Position numbers and translations under genes: made by a program. A stretch of DNA of 64,000 nt from the NCBI RefSeq assembly GCF_042687825.1, contig NZ_JBHUQE010000018.1:1-64000 (forward strand). Direction: 5' to 3'. The DNA comes from Sedimentitalea sp042687825. Lineage in GTDB: Bacteria; Pseudomonadota; Alphaproteobacteria; Rhodobacterales; Rhodobacteraceae. Under the pieces are notes generated by a model, which made no database searches, was not told where the DNA came from, and saw only the letters and a list, made by a program, of their open reading frames with translations. Positions 1-9,299 of this stretch are shown here, piece by piece (the stretch's first letter is position 1; every line of letters starts with the position of its first letter).

Positions 1-229
1 GTCAGACCGGACGCTTACGTTCAAACGTCGGACAGCGGGACGAAACGGACCCAGACTGAACCGGCACGCATGGCTGGTTTCGGCGTTTAACGACATTGGC
101 AGCCCGGGCTGGGCCAAAATCAGACGATAGCTGTTGTGCCAATCTTGCGGCACCACCACACCGACCGACCGGGGCACTGCATCGGTTTCAAAGAGATGCC
201 GTTGCATGTCAGCACTGAAGGCGGCCTAT
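1..229. other. Non-coding flank, no gene recognised
   Basis: This stretch lies downstream of the decarboxylase gene that ends at 230 on the minus strand. Short open frames cross it, but none shows a recognisable family, a ribosome binding site or consistent codon use. I see no clear intrinsic terminator. Confidence 0.4.
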
Positions 230-2524
230 TTACTGTTCCGAAACGCAATCGGCGAAGTACTCGATGTTGCCATTAGCGCTCACCTCCTGCACCAGCCCGT
301 GGATATCTGTCTCGAATCCCGGACACTCCTGCGCAAAGGTTCTGTTGAACTTGAGATATTCAACGATCGTCTTGTTAAACACCTCGCCGGGTATCAACAA
401 CGGAATGCCGGGAGGATATGGCGTGATAAGGCTGGTGGTGATCCGTCCTTCGAGGTCGTCAATGGGTACGCGTTTTGTAGTGCGCGCAGCGATATGCGAG
501 AACGCGTCCGAGGGTTTCATCGCGGGGGTCAGGTCGCTCAGGTACATTTCGGTTGACAGAATCGCGATGTCGTATTTCGCATAAAGCGAATGCACATGCT
601 GGCACAGATCACGCAGGCCGAAGTTTTCGTAATGTGGCTGCTTGGCGCAGAACTCTGGCATGGAACGCCAAAGCGGCTGGTTCTTGTCGTAGTCGTCCTT
701 GAACTGCTGCAATTCAGTCAGAAGTGAGTTCCATCGCCCCTTGGTGATCCCGATGGTGAACATCACGAAGAAGCTATAAAGCCCGGTCTTTTCAACAACG
801 ACGCCGTGTTCTGCCAGGAATTTGGTGACGATCGAGGCGGGGATGCCGCTTGCCTCGAAACGTCCATCCATGTTCAGACCTGGCGTGATAATCGTTGCCT
901 TGATCGGATCAAGCAAGTTGAATCCGCGCGCCATGTCGCCAAAGCCGTGCCAGCTGTCCTTGCCGTCGGCTTCCTGAACGCCTTCGGCGTCAGTCCTGCG
1001 CAGCACCCAGTTGTTGGGGTGATCAACGCCTTCGTCCTCCAGTTCGGCCGGGCCCCACACCTCGAACCACCAGTCGTCGGGGCCATACTCTTCGTCCACC
1101 TTGCGCATCGCGCGACGGAAATCGAGGGATTCAAGGATGCTTTCCTCGACCAGTGCGCGACCGCCCGGCGGTTCCATCATCGCCGCCGCCACATCGCAAC
1201 TTGCGATAATGCTGTACTGTGGGCTGGTTGACGTGTGCATCAGGTAGGCTTCGTTGAACAGGTGCCGGTCCAGTTTCGTGCCCTGACTGTTCTGCACCAG
1301 CACGTGGCTTGCCTGGGATATCCCGGCCAGCAGTTTATGGATGGATTGCGTTGCATAGGTGACCGAATGTCTTGGCCGGTCGCGGTTGCGGCCCATCGAA
1401 TGAAAACGGCCATAAAAGGGGTGAAATGCGGCATGCGGCAGCCAGGCTTCGTCGAAATGCAGGTTGTCTACATGGCCATCCAACATTTCCTTGATGGTCT
1501 CTGTGTTGTAAAGCACACCATCGTATGTCGATTGCGTCAGGGTGACGATACGCGGTTTGACCGTGTTGGCATCGACATGGCTCAACAGCGGATTGGCCCT
1601 GATCTTGTCCCTGATCGCATCGATCTCGAACTCCGCCTTCTGAATGGGTCCGATGATCCCGTAGTGATTGCGTGTCGGCTTGAGAAACACCGGGATGGCC
1701 CCGGTCATGATGATGCTGTGCAGGATGGACTTATGACAGTTGCGGTCCACCACGACGACATCACCGGGGGCAACCGCATGGTGCCAGACTATCTTGTTTG
1801 AGGTGCTGGTGCCGTTGGTCACGAAAAAGCAGTGATCGGCATTGAAGATTCGCGCCGCATTGCGCTCGGACGCGCCGATTGCGCCGTTGTGCTCCAGGAG
1901 CTGACCAAGCTCTTCCACTGAGTTGCAGACATCCGCACGCAGCATGTTTTCGCCGTAGAACTGGTGGTACATCTGGCCGATGGGGCTTTTGAGGAAGGCC
2001 ACGCCGCCGGAATGCCCCGGGCAATGCCAGGAGAACGACCCGTCCTCGGCATAATCGAGCAGCGCTTTGAAAAACGGTGGCTGGATGCTTTCAAGATAAG
2101 TCTTGGCATCCCGGACGATATGGCGAGCCACGAAATCTGGGGTGTCCTCGAACATGTGAATGAAGCCATGCAGCTCGCGCAGGATGTCGTTGGGAAGGTG
2201 GCGACTGGTTTTGGTTTCGCCGTAGATGTAAATCGGAACATCCTCGTTTTTCCAGCGGACTTCCTCAATGAATTTCCGCAAGTCGAGGACTGCCGGATCA
2301 AGGTCGGGACCGGGTGTGAATTCTTCGTCGTCTATCGACAGAACAAAGGCGCTTGCGCGCGATTGCTGCTGTGCAAACTGCGAAAGGTCGCCATAGCTAG
2401 TCGTACCTAGGACCTCGAAACCCTGCTTTTCGATCGCCTCGGCGACGGCGCGGATCCCCAGGCCGGAGGAATTCTCTGACTGGAAGTCCTCGTCGATAAT
2501 GACGATCGGAAAGCGAAATTTCAT
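230..2524 (-). CDS. Orn/Lys/Arg decarboxylase, PLP fold-type I
   Basis: This 764-residue cytoplasmic enzyme belongs to the bacterial ornithine/lysine/arginine decarboxylase family (AdiA, LdcI/CadA, SpeF), which makes agmatine, cadaverine or putrescine. Visible features, in order, are the N-terminal receiver-like wing domain (about 1-130), the CPGHSGG motif (168-174), a TNGTSTSNK cofactor-phosphate motif (236-244), HFDEAW with the pyridine-nitrogen aspartate D358, and the Schiff-base lysine K397 in QSIHKLL. The PYPPGIP C-terminal motif is also present. The length fits the 710-760 residue inducible enzymes. It starts at ATG 2524 and stands alone. Substrate choice among Arg, Lys and Orn cannot be settled by eye. 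Confidence 0.93.
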   Translation of the reverse strand: MKFRFPIVIIDEDFQSENSSGLGIRAVAEAIEKQGFEVLGTTSYGDLSQFAQQQSRASAFVLSIDDEEFTPGPDLDPAVLDLRKFIEEVRWKNEDVPIYIYGETKTSRHLPNDILRELHGFIHMFEDTPDFVARHIVRDAKTYLESIQPPFFKALLDYAEDGSFSWHCPGHSGGVAFLKSPIGQMYHQFYGENMLRADVCNSVEELGQLLEHNGAIGASERNAARIFNADHCFFVTNGTSTSNKIVWHHAVAPGDVVVVDRNCHKSILHSIIMTGAIPVFLKPTRNHYGIIGPIQKAEFEIDAIRDKIRANPLLSHVDANTVKPRIVTLTQSTYDGVLYNTETIKEMLDGHVDNLHFDEAWLPHAAFHPFYGRFHSMGRNRDRPRHSVTYATQSIHKLLAGISQASHVLVQNSQGTKLDRHLFNEAYLMHTSTSPQYSIIASCDVAAAMMEPPGGRALVEESILESLDFRRAMRKVDEEYGPDDWWFEVWGPAELEDEGVDHPNNWVLRRTDAEGVQEADGKDSWHGFGDMARGFNLLDPIKATIITPGLNMDGRFEASGIPASIVTKFLAEHGVVVEKTGLYSFFVMFTIGITKGRWNSLLTELQQFKDDYDKNQPLWRSMPEFCAKQPHYENFGLRDLCQHVHSLYAKYDIAILSTEMYLSDLTPAMKPSDAFSHIAARTTKRVPIDDLEGRITTSLITPYPPGIPLLIPGEVFNKTIVEYLKFNRTFAQECPGFETDIHGLVQEVSANGNIEYFADCVSEQ

Positions 2525-2789
2525 ATTTAACTCCGGGGGATAACGAAAAACGGTTCACGATGCACCACACTTAGGTGGGCAGGATCGGGATCGAGTCGTC
2601 TTCATAGTGAAACGGCTGCGTGAATTTGTCCATTTTGATGGCATTACCGTCAAGGGCTACTTAGACCATCTGGGCGAGCATTGGTATTCACGACCGCTTC
2701 CGGCGACCTCCGTCATTCATGCCTCATGCAGCATTTTGCACTTTGGGCTCCAGGCGGACCTTTAAGGCGGCGCAGCATCTCGTGATACC
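2525..2789. other. Upstream region of the decarboxylase, no intact gene
   Basis: This is leader DNA of the minus-strand decarboxylase followed by sequence of lower coding character. It runs directly into a transposase remnant and may itself be eroded mobile-element DNA. No family could be assigned to it. Confidence 0.35.
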
Positions 2790-3192
2790 TTGCCTTGGCG
2801 ACGTCGGCTCAGCCAGGAGATCGTCGCGGCCAAGAGAATGCCGGACCGCAGCCAGACCCGTCACGACTTCTGCCCGGATCGGGTGGCAGCGGATGAATCA
2901 TACGGCACTGGCCTCTACCTCGCTTGGCTCCTGAAGCGTGAAGTCACACCGCATGTTCCGGTGCTAGACCGCCAACATCAAAACCAAGGGCAAGTACGAC
3001 CTCGGCCATTTCCAGTACGACCCCACGCGGGACTGCTACACCTGCCTAGAAGGGCACGAAATGCCGCTGCGGCGGGTCAGAGATGATGACCGGATCAAAA
3101 GTTACGCGGCTGTATTCCGCTCCGCCTTGTTGAATTTCCATGGGGCAGGCGCAGGAATGTTGCCAGAGTTTCATAAACCTCTGAACGTCTAG
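2790..3192 (+). pseudogene. IS1182-type transposase remnant, frameshifted
   Basis: In the frame of 2790 the text RVAADESYGTGLYLAWLL followed by VTPHVPVLDR matches the catalytic-core style of IS1182-family DDE transposases (AADxAYG...LAWL...PHIPVFD). At about 2973 the match moves to the +1 frame. There it reads KGKYDLGHFQYDP and then DCYTCLEGHEMPLRR, the usual F-x-YD-x(4)-D-x-Y-x-CP-x-G segment after the DDE block. That frame ends at the TAG at 3190-3192. The start of the transposase, the terminal inverted repeats and the C-terminus are missing, so this is a dead fragment and not a functional element. It sits between the decarboxylase and tRNA-Leu. Confidence 0.7.
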
Positions 3193-3307
3193 TGGTCGCT
3201 GATCGACACCAGTGCTCACGTGATGAGGTCAAAGGTAGATACGTGGGTGAACGAAAATCTCACTCCAGCATCTATTCCATTGTACTTATTGCATTTTTTT
3301 GATTTTA

Positions 3308-3394
3308 TGGTGCGGCCGAGAAGACTCGAACTTCCACGGGTGTTACCCCACAGCGACCTCAACGCTGCGCGTCTACCAATTCCGCCACGGCCGC
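3308..3394 (-). tRNA. tRNA-Leu (anticodon GAG)
   Basis: Read on the minus strand, the acceptor 5' half GCGGCCG pairs with CGGCCGC before A-CCA. The D-arm reads GGCGGAATTGGTAGACGC, and the anticodon loop TTGAGGT (anticodon GAG) is closed by CAGCG/CGCTG. A long variable arm typical of class II tRNAs and a GTTCGAGTC T-loop follow. CCA is encoded. It decodes CUC and CUU leucine codons. Confidence 0.96.
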
Positions 3395-3553
3395 ACGCCT
3401 GGGCTTGGTGTCGCCGGGCTATAGACCAAGGCCCGCAGCTTGTGAAGAGGAAAAGCCGCCGCGCGGGAACGCGCGGTTGACTTGGCCGCTGCCGCGCCCA
3501 CCTGATTGTATAACCCGTCCGTTTCTTTCCCGAACAGTTCCATAGGGGACGCC

Positions 3554-4222
3554 ATGTCTTCACCGCACGCCCCGTCCCCCGATGTCCCGATCCAAGTCGA
3601 CATCGTCAGCGATGTCGTCTGCCCCTGGTGCATCGTCGGGTTCAAACAACTGCACCAGGCAATGGCACGCACCGGGCTTTCGGTGGCCCTGCGCTGGCAT
3701 CCGTTCGAACTGAATCCCGACATGCCACCCGAAGGGCAGAACCTGCGCGCGCATATGATCGGAAAATACAGCATTACCGCGGAACAGAGCGATCAGGCCC
3801 GCGACCGGCTGACCGAACTGGGCGCCGAACTGGGCTTTGACTTCAATTTTTCGGACGATATACGCATCCTGAACACCTTTGCCGCGCATCAGCTGCTGGA
3901 CTGGGCCGACGAACAGCGGCGCCAAACGGCGCTGAAACTGGCGTTGTTCGCTGGCTATTTCACAGAGCACCGCGATGTTTCCGACCCCGAAATCCTGATC
4001 GAGATCGCCGTTGCCGTCGGGCTGGACGGCGCAGCCGCCCGCCAGGTTCTGAGCACCGGCAGTCATGCCGCACCAGTGCGCGAGAAACAGCAGTTCTGGC
4101 ACCGGCGCGGGATAACCGGCGTCCCGGCGATGATTTTTGCCGGCAAGTACCTGCTGACCGGCGCGCAGGGCGTGGATCAATATGCCAGCCTGCTGCAACG
4201 CTGTCGCGACGAGGAAGTCTAG
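3554..4222 (+). CDS. DsbA-family thiol oxidoreductase, FrnE-like
   Basis: This 222-residue thioredoxin-fold protein has the CPWC redox pair (C23, C26) right after the first strand, an inserted helical domain, and the late GVPAM cis-proline loop. That layout matches the FrnE/2-hydroxychromene-2-carboxylate isomerase-like DsbA branch (PF01323). It has no signal peptide, so it probably acts in the cytoplasm as a dithiol-disulfide isomerase. I chose the ATG at 3554 over an in-frame upstream start at 3506 because AGGGGAC lies just before it. lipB follows 39 bases later on the same strand and may be co-transcribed. Confidence 0.88.
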   Translation: MSSPHAPSPDVPIQVDIVSDVVCPWCIVGFKQLHQAMARTGLSVALRWHPFELNPDMPPEGQNLRAHMIGKYSITAEQSDQARDRLTELGAELGFDFNFSDDIRILNTFAAHQLLDWADEQRRQTALKLALFAGYFTEHRDVSDPEILIEIAVAVGLDGAAARQVLSTGSHAAPVREKQQFWHRRGITGVPAMIFAGKYLLTGAQGVDQYASLLQRCRDEEV

Positions 4223-4261
4223 GCCCTTTTCCCCGGCTCGCTCAGACGCTAATCAGGCAAC

Positions 4262-4924
4262 ATGGTTGAATGGATCACGACTGACGGGCTGACCGATTAC
4301 GACGAGGCGGTTGCCTTCATGGAGCAGCGTGCTGCGGCGATTGCCGCCGGCACCGCCGAAGAATGCGTCTGGTTGCTGGAACACCCGCCGCTCTATACCG
4401 CCGGCACCAGTGCGCGGATCGAGGATCTGACCGACCCCGACCGGTTTCCGGTCTATCCCAGCAAGCGCGGCGGGCAATACACCTATCACGGCCCGGGCCA
4501 GCGGGTGGTTTACGTGATGCTCGATGTCGGGCGGCGCGGCCATGACGTGCGCGCCTTTGTGAAACAGCTCGAGTCCTGGGTCATCGCGGCGCTGGCCGAA
4601 TTCAACGTCACCGGCCATATCCGGGACGGGCGCGTCGGCGTCTGGGTCGAGCGCGACAACAAGCCCCTGACCGCCGCAGGCACCAAAGCCGAGGACAAGA
4701 TCGCCGCCATCGGCATCCGCCTGCGCAAATGGGTCAGCTTTCACGGCATCTCGATCAATGTCGAACCCGACCTGGACCATTTTGGCGGCATCGTACCCTG
4801 CGGCATCACCGAACACGGCGTCACCAGCCTGGTCGATCTGGGCCTGCCGGTGACGATGCACGATCTGGATGTGGCGCTGCGCCGCAGTTTCGAGCAGGTC
4901 TTTGGCGCGGTCGAAAGGGCCTGA
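4262..4924 (+). CDS. lipB: Octanoyl-[ACP]:protein N-octanoyltransferase
   Basis: LipB moves the octanoyl group from acyl carrier protein to lipoyl domains of pyruvate and 2-oxoglutarate dehydrogenases and to GcvH, the first step of lipoate synthesis in the cytoplasm. The 220-residue protein carries the signature RGGQYTYHGPGQ (69-80), the catalytic lysine (K145 in AEDKIAAIG) and the acyl-thioester cysteine C180 in GIVPCGI. Length is normal for the family (about 210-240). It starts at ATG 4262, downstream of the DsbA-like gene. Confidence 0.97.
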   Translation: MVEWITTDGLTDYDEAVAFMEQRAAAIAAGTAEECVWLLEHPPLYTAGTSARIEDLTDPDRFPVYPSKRGGQYTYHGPGQRVVYVMLDVGRRGHDVRAFVKQLESWVIAALAEFNVTGHIRDGRVGVWVERDNKPLTAAGTKAEDKIAAIGIRLRKWVSFHGISINVEPDLDHFGGIVPCGITEHGVTSLVDLGLPVTMHDLDVALRRSFEQVFGAVERA

Positions 4925-5018
4925 TCCGGGCCGTTCAAATTACGGTGCGCGACACGCAGGCGATTTGATTTTCACGCCCGGTGCGCTTTGATGAGTCACA
5001 AAGCCCACCGGAGGACAA

Positions 5019-5810
5019 ATGGCACATGCGACCCAATCCCGGTTCGACCGCTTTCTGGACTGGTTCGGGCACCGGCTGGCGGTAAAACTGCAGCGGCCCA
5101 GTTCCGGTTATCAGCCCTATACCCCCTCGGATTTCGATACTCTCAGCCGCACGCTGATCGCCGGCGATATCCTGTTGATCGAGGGCAACGAGCGGATCTC
5201 GACCGCGATCAAATACCTGACCCAGTCGACCTGGTCACATGCCGCCATCTTTGTCGGCGATGCCCTGCCCCGACCTCGGGACGGTTCGCCGCGTCCACAA
5301 CTGGTTGAGGTCAATCTCGGGCAGGGCTGCGTTGCGGTGCCGCTGACGAAATACGAATCCTACAATACCCGCATTTGCCGCGCGGTGGGGCTGAGCCCGT
5401 CCGACCGGGACAAGGTGGTGCGTTTCATGATCGACCGGATCGGCCTCAGCTATGATCATCGCCACATCTTTGATCTTTTGCGCTATTTTCTGCCGACGCC
5501 GCCGGTCCCGGTGCGCTGGCGGCGGCGGATGCTGGCGGTGGGATCCGGCGATCCAACCCGGGCGATCTGTTCCTCGCTGATCGCCCGGGCCTATCAGTCG
5601 ATCAACTATCCGATCCTGCCGACGGTGCGGGTGCAGGATGCCAGCGGCGATTTCGCGCGCCGCGAGATCTATCACATCCGGCACCATTCGCTGTTCACGC
5701 CGCGCGATTTCGACCTGTCACCGTATTTCGAGGTGATCAAGCCGACGCTCAGCGGCGATTTCGACTATCGCGGCCTGGCCTGGAGCGAACCACCGCAGGT
5801 GAGCGACTGA
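5019..5810 (+). CDS. YiiX/YebB-like NlpC/P60-type cysteine hydrolase
   Basis: This 263-residue protein looks like the permuted papain-like amidase family (PF05708, YiiX/YebB). The features are GDILLIEG near residue 50, a histidine in TWSHAAIFVGD (H74) and the nucleophile C184 in RAICSSLIARAY. In the permuted order the His precedes the Cys, as seen here. Family members are thought to cleave peptide or lipid amide bonds, but the substrate is unknown. The start is well supported by GGAGGAC just before ATG 5019. There is no obvious signal peptide. The next gene (CDF) is convergent. Confidence 0.8.
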   Translation: MAHATQSRFDRFLDWFGHRLAVKLQRPSSGYQPYTPSDFDTLSRTLIAGDILLIEGNERISTAIKYLTQSTWSHAAIFVGDALPRPRDGSPRPQLVEVNLGQGCVAVPLTKYESYNTRICRAVGLSPSDRDKVVRFMIDRIGLSYDHRHIFDLLRYFLPTPPVPVRWRRRMLAVGSGDPTRAICSSLIARAYQSINYPILPTVRVQDASGDFARREIYHIRHHSLFTPRDFDLSPYFEVIKPTLSGDFDYRGLAWSEPPQVSD

Positions 5811-5822
5811 CTGGCGCGTGTC

Positions 5823-6776
5823 TCAGCCATGGCCGATGCGCTGCGGCGCGATACAGGCATGGCGGCTGCATTCCAGTTCCAGCATCGTGTGCCGGATGCC
5901 GAACCCCTGTTCCAGCGCCCGCTTGACTTCGGCCTTGATGCGGTCGGCCTGGTCCCAGGCGCCCGGCGCGATCACCAGATGCGCGTCCAGCGCCGGTTCA
6001 TGCTCTTGCATCGACCACAGGTGCAGATGATGCACGCTGTCGACATCGACGACATCCTCGATGGCGCGCAGCACAGCCTCGACCTGCATTCCGGCCGGGC
6101 TGGCCAGCATGAGAATGCGAATGACGCCGCCGATCTCGGATTTTACGTGCCACAAGATATAGCCGGCAATCATCAGCGTCACCGCCGGGTCGACCCAGGT
6201 CCAGCCGTTCAGTATCACCAGTGTCCCGGCCACGATCACCGCCACCGACCCCAGCGCGTCGGCGACATTGTGCAGAAAGGCCGCCCGGATGTTCATGCTG
6301 GATTTTGACATCGAATAGGTCAGCGCCGCGGTCACCAGGTCCACCGCCAGCGCGATCATCGCGATCCAGACCACCAGCCAGCCGTCGATCGGCTGCGGGT
6401 CAAAAAACCGCAGGATACCTTCATAGATCAGGTACAGGGCCAGTACGACCAGCGTGGTGTAATTGACCAGCGCCGCAACAACCTCGGCCCGGCCATACCC
6501 GAAACTCATCCGCGCATCGGCGGGACGGCGGGCGATCCTGCGCGCGAAAAACGCGATGATCAGCGCCACCGCGTCCGAGAAATTGTGCAGCGCATCCGCG
6601 ATCAGCGCCAGCGAGCCCGATAACAGGCCTCCGACGACCTGCGCCAGCGTCAGGCCCATGTTGACGGCCACCGCCCAGGCGACACGGGCATCGCCGGCAT
6701 CCGGATCTATATGGTGGTGATGGTGGCCCCCGCCCCCATGCGCGTGCTTGTGTTCATGCGGCTGATCATGCGGCAT
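5823..6776 (-). CDS. Cation diffusion facilitator, Zn2+/divalent metal exporter
   Basis: This 317-residue inner-membrane antiporter is of the CzcD/ZitB type. The N-terminus is histidine-rich (HEHKHAHGGGGHHHHH) and likely binds metal. About six membrane segments follow. Metal-site motifs are DALHNFSDA in TM2 and HNVADALGS in TM5, the HxxxD pattern associated with zinc-type CDF proteins. A cytoplasmic C-terminal domain contains the HHLHLW stretch. It would export Zn2+ (possibly Cd2+ or Co2+) using the proton gradient. No metal-sensor gene is adjacent. Confidence 0.93.
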   Translation of the reverse strand: MPHDQPHEHKHAHGGGGHHHHHIDPDAGDARVAWAVAVNMGLTLAQVVGGLLSGSLALIADALHNFSDAVALIIAFFARRIARRPADARMSFGYGRAEVVAALVNYTTLVVLALYLIYEGILRFFDPQPIDGWLVVWIAMIALAVDLVTAALTYSMSKSSMNIRAAFLHNVADALGSVAVIVAGTLVILNGWTWVDPAVTLMIAGYILWHVKSEIGGVIRILMLASPAGMQVEAVLRAIEDVVDVDSVHHLHLWSMQEHEPALDAHLVIAPGAWDQADRIKAEVKRALEQGFGIRHTMLELECSRHACIAPQRIGHG

Positions 6777-6922
6777 TTTCTCTGTCCTCGCTGGTGCATG
6801 ACCGCCAGATAATCTCTCTAGCGGCTAGAGGTTCAAGAGGCCCAGGAAAAATTTCCGCTCGTGGCCGGGCCCGCGCGCGCTCGGGATCATCCGTTCCCGC
6901 GCAATCGCTGAACCGGACCGGA

Positions 6923-7342
6923 TCAGCCGGCCAGCGCAGCCCGGATCCGCTGGGCATTCGCGGCGATCTCGTCCATGTCCCCCATCTGGCCCGGCGGTCC
7001 CATACGCTGTCCCGGATGCCGCGGCAGCACATGGAAATGCAGGTGGAACACCTCTTGCCCGCCATCGGCCTCGTTGAACTGCTGCACCGTGACACCCGTG
7101 GCGTCAAAGGCCGGCATCACCGCATTGGCAATCTTTTGCACCGTCGCCATGACGTCGGCCAGTTGCCGGGGGCTGGCATCCAGCACGTTGCGACAGGGCG
7201 TTTTCGGGATCACCAGGCAATGCCCCGGCGTACGCGGCATGATGTCCATGAAAACCAGCGTCGCGTCATCCTCGTAGACCCGTGTCGACGGTATTTCGTC
7301 GCGCAGGATCTTGGCAAAGATGTTGTCGGGATCGTATTGCAT
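6923..7342 (-). CDS. HIT family nucleotide-binding protein
   Basis: This roughly 139-residue histidine-triad protein begins MQYDPDNIFAKI and carries the HxHxHxx motif as HLHFHVLP near its C-terminal third. It resembles HinT-like purine nucleoside phosphoramidases or Ap4A-type hydrolases. I chose ATG 7342 because upstream in-frame residues to 7495 are not family-like and overlap the promoter region of ctaD. The gene diverges from ctaD, and both could share control from the FNR-like box between them. Confidence 0.9.
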   Translation of the reverse strand: MQYDPDNIFAKILRDEIPSTRVYEDDATLVFMDIMPRTPGHCLVIPKTPCRNVLDASPRQLADVMATVQKIANAVMPAFDATGVTVQQFNEADGGQEVFHLHFHVLPRHPGQRMGPPGQMGDMDEIAANAQRIRAALAG

Positions 7343-7451
7343 CGCGAAACCTTTCTGCAAACCGTGTCGCGCAAGCTTGTGATCCGCTGGCCCGGTGGCG
7401 TCAAGCCCGCCCCGAAATGGCACAAATTCAAGGGTCGCGCGGCAATTTTTC

Positions 7452-7465
7452 TTGATCCATGTCAA
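7452..7465. promoter_or_regulatory. FNR/FnrL-type binding site
   Basis: The sequence TTGATCCATGTCAA is a near-palindrome. Its complement reads TTGAC-N4-ATCAA, which fits the Rhodobacter FnrL half-site pair with one variation from TTGAT-N4-ATCAA. It lies 100 bases before ctaD and 110 before the HIT gene. Oxygen-responsive control of the aa3 oxidase would make sense, but binding is inferred from the motif alone. Confidence 0.55.
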
Positions 7466-7565
7466 ACTCGGCCATTGAAGCGCACCGTCAGCCATTCTAA
7501 ACCGATATGGAATTCAACGCGCGCCGTATTCCCGGCGCGCGCTCATATGCAACAGGAGGCGCCAA

Positions 7566-9239
7566 ATGGCAGACGCAGCCATTCATGGTCACGAGCACGC
7601 GGACGAGCGCAGTTTCTTTACGCGCTGGTTCATGTCCACAAACCACAAGGACATCGGGATACTCTATCTTGTCGTCTCGGCCCTGGTCGGCCTGATCTCG
7701 GTCGGGTTCACCGTCTACATGCGGCTGGAACTGATGGACCCCGGCGTTCAGTACATGTGCATGGAAGGCGCGCGGCTGATTGCCGATTCCGCCGGAACCT
7801 GTACCCCCAACGGCCATTTGTGGAACGTGTTGGTGACCGCGCACGGCATCCTGATGATGTTCTTTGTGGTCATTCCCGCCCTGTTCGGCGGGTTCGGCAA
7901 CTATTTCATGCCGCTGCAGATCGGTGCGCCGGACATGGCCTTCCCGCGGATGAACAATCTCAGCTTCTGGCTGTATGTCTTTGGCACCACCCTGGCGGTC
8001 TGCTCGGTCCTGACGCCCGGCGGCAACGATCAGTTGGGCTCGGGGGTCGGCTGGGTTCTGTATCCGCCGCTGTCAGTGAACGAAGGCGGCATGTCGATGG
8101 ATTTCGCCATCTTCGCAGTCCACGTGTCGGGTGCGTCCTCGATCCTGGGTGCGATCAACATGATCACCACCTTCCTGAACATGCGCGCCCCGGGCATGAC
8201 CCTGTTCAAGGTGCCGCTGTTCTCGTGGTCGATCTTTGTCACCGCCTGGCTGATCCTGCTCAGCCTGCCGGTGCTGGCCGGTGCCATCACCATGCTGCTG
8301 ATGGACCGCAATTTCGGCTTTACCTTCTTTGATCCGGCCGGCGGCGGCGACCCGATCCTGTACCAGCACATCCTGTGGTTCTTTGGCCATCCGGAAGTGT
8401 ATATCGTGATCCTGCCGGGCTTTGGCCTGATCAGCCACGTGATTGCCACCTTTGCGCGCAAGCCGGTCTTTGGCTATCTGCCGATGGTCTGGGCGCTGAT
8501 CGCCATCGGGTTCCTGGGCTTTGTCGTCTGGGCGCACCACATGTACACCGTCGGCATGACTTTGAACCAGCAGGCCTATTTCATGCTGGCGACGATGACC
8601 ATCGCGGTGCCCACCGGCGTCAAGGTGTTCAGCTGGATCGCCACCATGTGGAGCGGCTCGATCGAGTTCAAGACACCGATGCTCTGGGCGTTCGGCTTCC
8701 TGTTCCTGTTCACCATCGGGGGCGTTACCGGAATCGTTCTGTCGCAGGCCGCCGTGGACCGCTATTATCACGACACCTACTATGTCGTGGCGCATTTCCA
8801 CTATGTCATGAGCCTGGGGGCCGTCTTTACCATCTTTGCCGGGATCTACTTCTACCTGCCAAAGATGTCCGGCCGGATGTATCCCGAGACCCTGGGTAAA
8901 ATCCACTTCTGGATGATGTTCATCGGCGCCAACCTGACCTTCTTCCCGCAGCACTTTCTGGGCCGTCAGGGCATGCCGCGCCGCTATATCGACTATCCCG
9001 AGGCCTTTGCCTATTGGAACTGGTGGTCGAGCCTGGGCGCGTTCCTCTCCTTTGCCTCGTTCCTGCTGTTCTTCGGCATCATCTGGTACACGCTGACGCG
9101 TGGTGCCCGGGTGACCGAGAACAACCCTTGGAACGAGTATGCGGACACGCTGGAATGGACCCTGCCCAGCCCGCCGCCGGAACATACGTTCGAAACCCTG
9201 CCCAAGCAGGAAGACTGGGACAAGGGCCACGCCCACTAG
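7566..9239 (+). CDS. ctaD: Cytochrome c oxidase subunit I (aa3-type)
   Basis: This is the catalytic subunit of aa3 oxidase in the inner membrane, which reduces O2 and pumps protons. The 557-residue protein has the expected twelve hydrophobic segments. Heme/CuB ligands are recognisable: AHGILMMFF (low-spin heme a), HPEVYIVILPGFG with the His-Tyr pair, WAHHMYTVGM (CuB histidines) and VAHFHYVMS (heme a3 and a). K- and D-channel region motifs such as GNYFMPLQIGAPDMAFPR are present. It starts at ATG 7566 behind AGGAGG. Other cox genes are not adjacent, as is usual for ctaD in this family. A strong terminator follows. Confidence 0.98.
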   Translation: MADAAIHGHEHADERSFFTRWFMSTNHKDIGILYLVVSALVGLISVGFTVYMRLELMDPGVQYMCMEGARLIADSAGTCTPNGHLWNVLVTAHGILMMFFVVIPALFGGFGNYFMPLQIGAPDMAFPRMNNLSFWLYVFGTTLAVCSVLTPGGNDQLGSGVGWVLYPPLSVNEGGMSMDFAIFAVHVSGASSILGAINMITTFLNMRAPGMTLFKVPLFSWSIFVTAWLILLSLPVLAGAITMLLMDRNFGFTFFDPAGGGDPILYQHILWFFGHPEVYIVILPGFGLISHVIATFARKPVFGYLPMVWALIAIGFLGFVVWAHHMYTVGMTLNQQAYFMLATMTIAVPTGVKVFSWIATMWSGSIEFKTPMLWAFGFLFLFTIGGVTGIVLSQAAVDRYYHDTYYVVAHFHYVMSLGAVFTIFAGIYFYLPKMSGRMYPETLGKIHFWMMFIGANLTFFPQHFLGRQGMPRRYIDYPEAFAYWNWWSSLGAFLSFASFLLFFGIIWYTLTRGARVTENNPWNEYADTLEWTLPSPPPEHTFETLPKQEDWDKGHAH

Positions 9240-9266
9240 GCCAGCCAGCCCCATCCCGCGAATTGC

Positions 9267-9299
9267 AAAAGCCCCGGAGCATTGCTCCGGGGCTTTTGT
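9267..9299 (+). terminator. Intrinsic terminator after ctaD
   Basis: A perfect 14-bp stem (AAAAGCCCCGGAGC with its complement) around an ATT loop is followed by TTTTG. It starts 27 bases after the ctaD stop. The remaining DNA to about 9567 shows no further gene. Confidence 0.92.

Noticed and set aside
6794..8332. Long plus-strand open frame of 512 codons
   Set aside because: It overlaps the HIT gene on the other strand and the first half of ctaD in another frame. Its translation is rich in His, Arg and Pro without any domain. It is a shadow of high-GC coding DNA.
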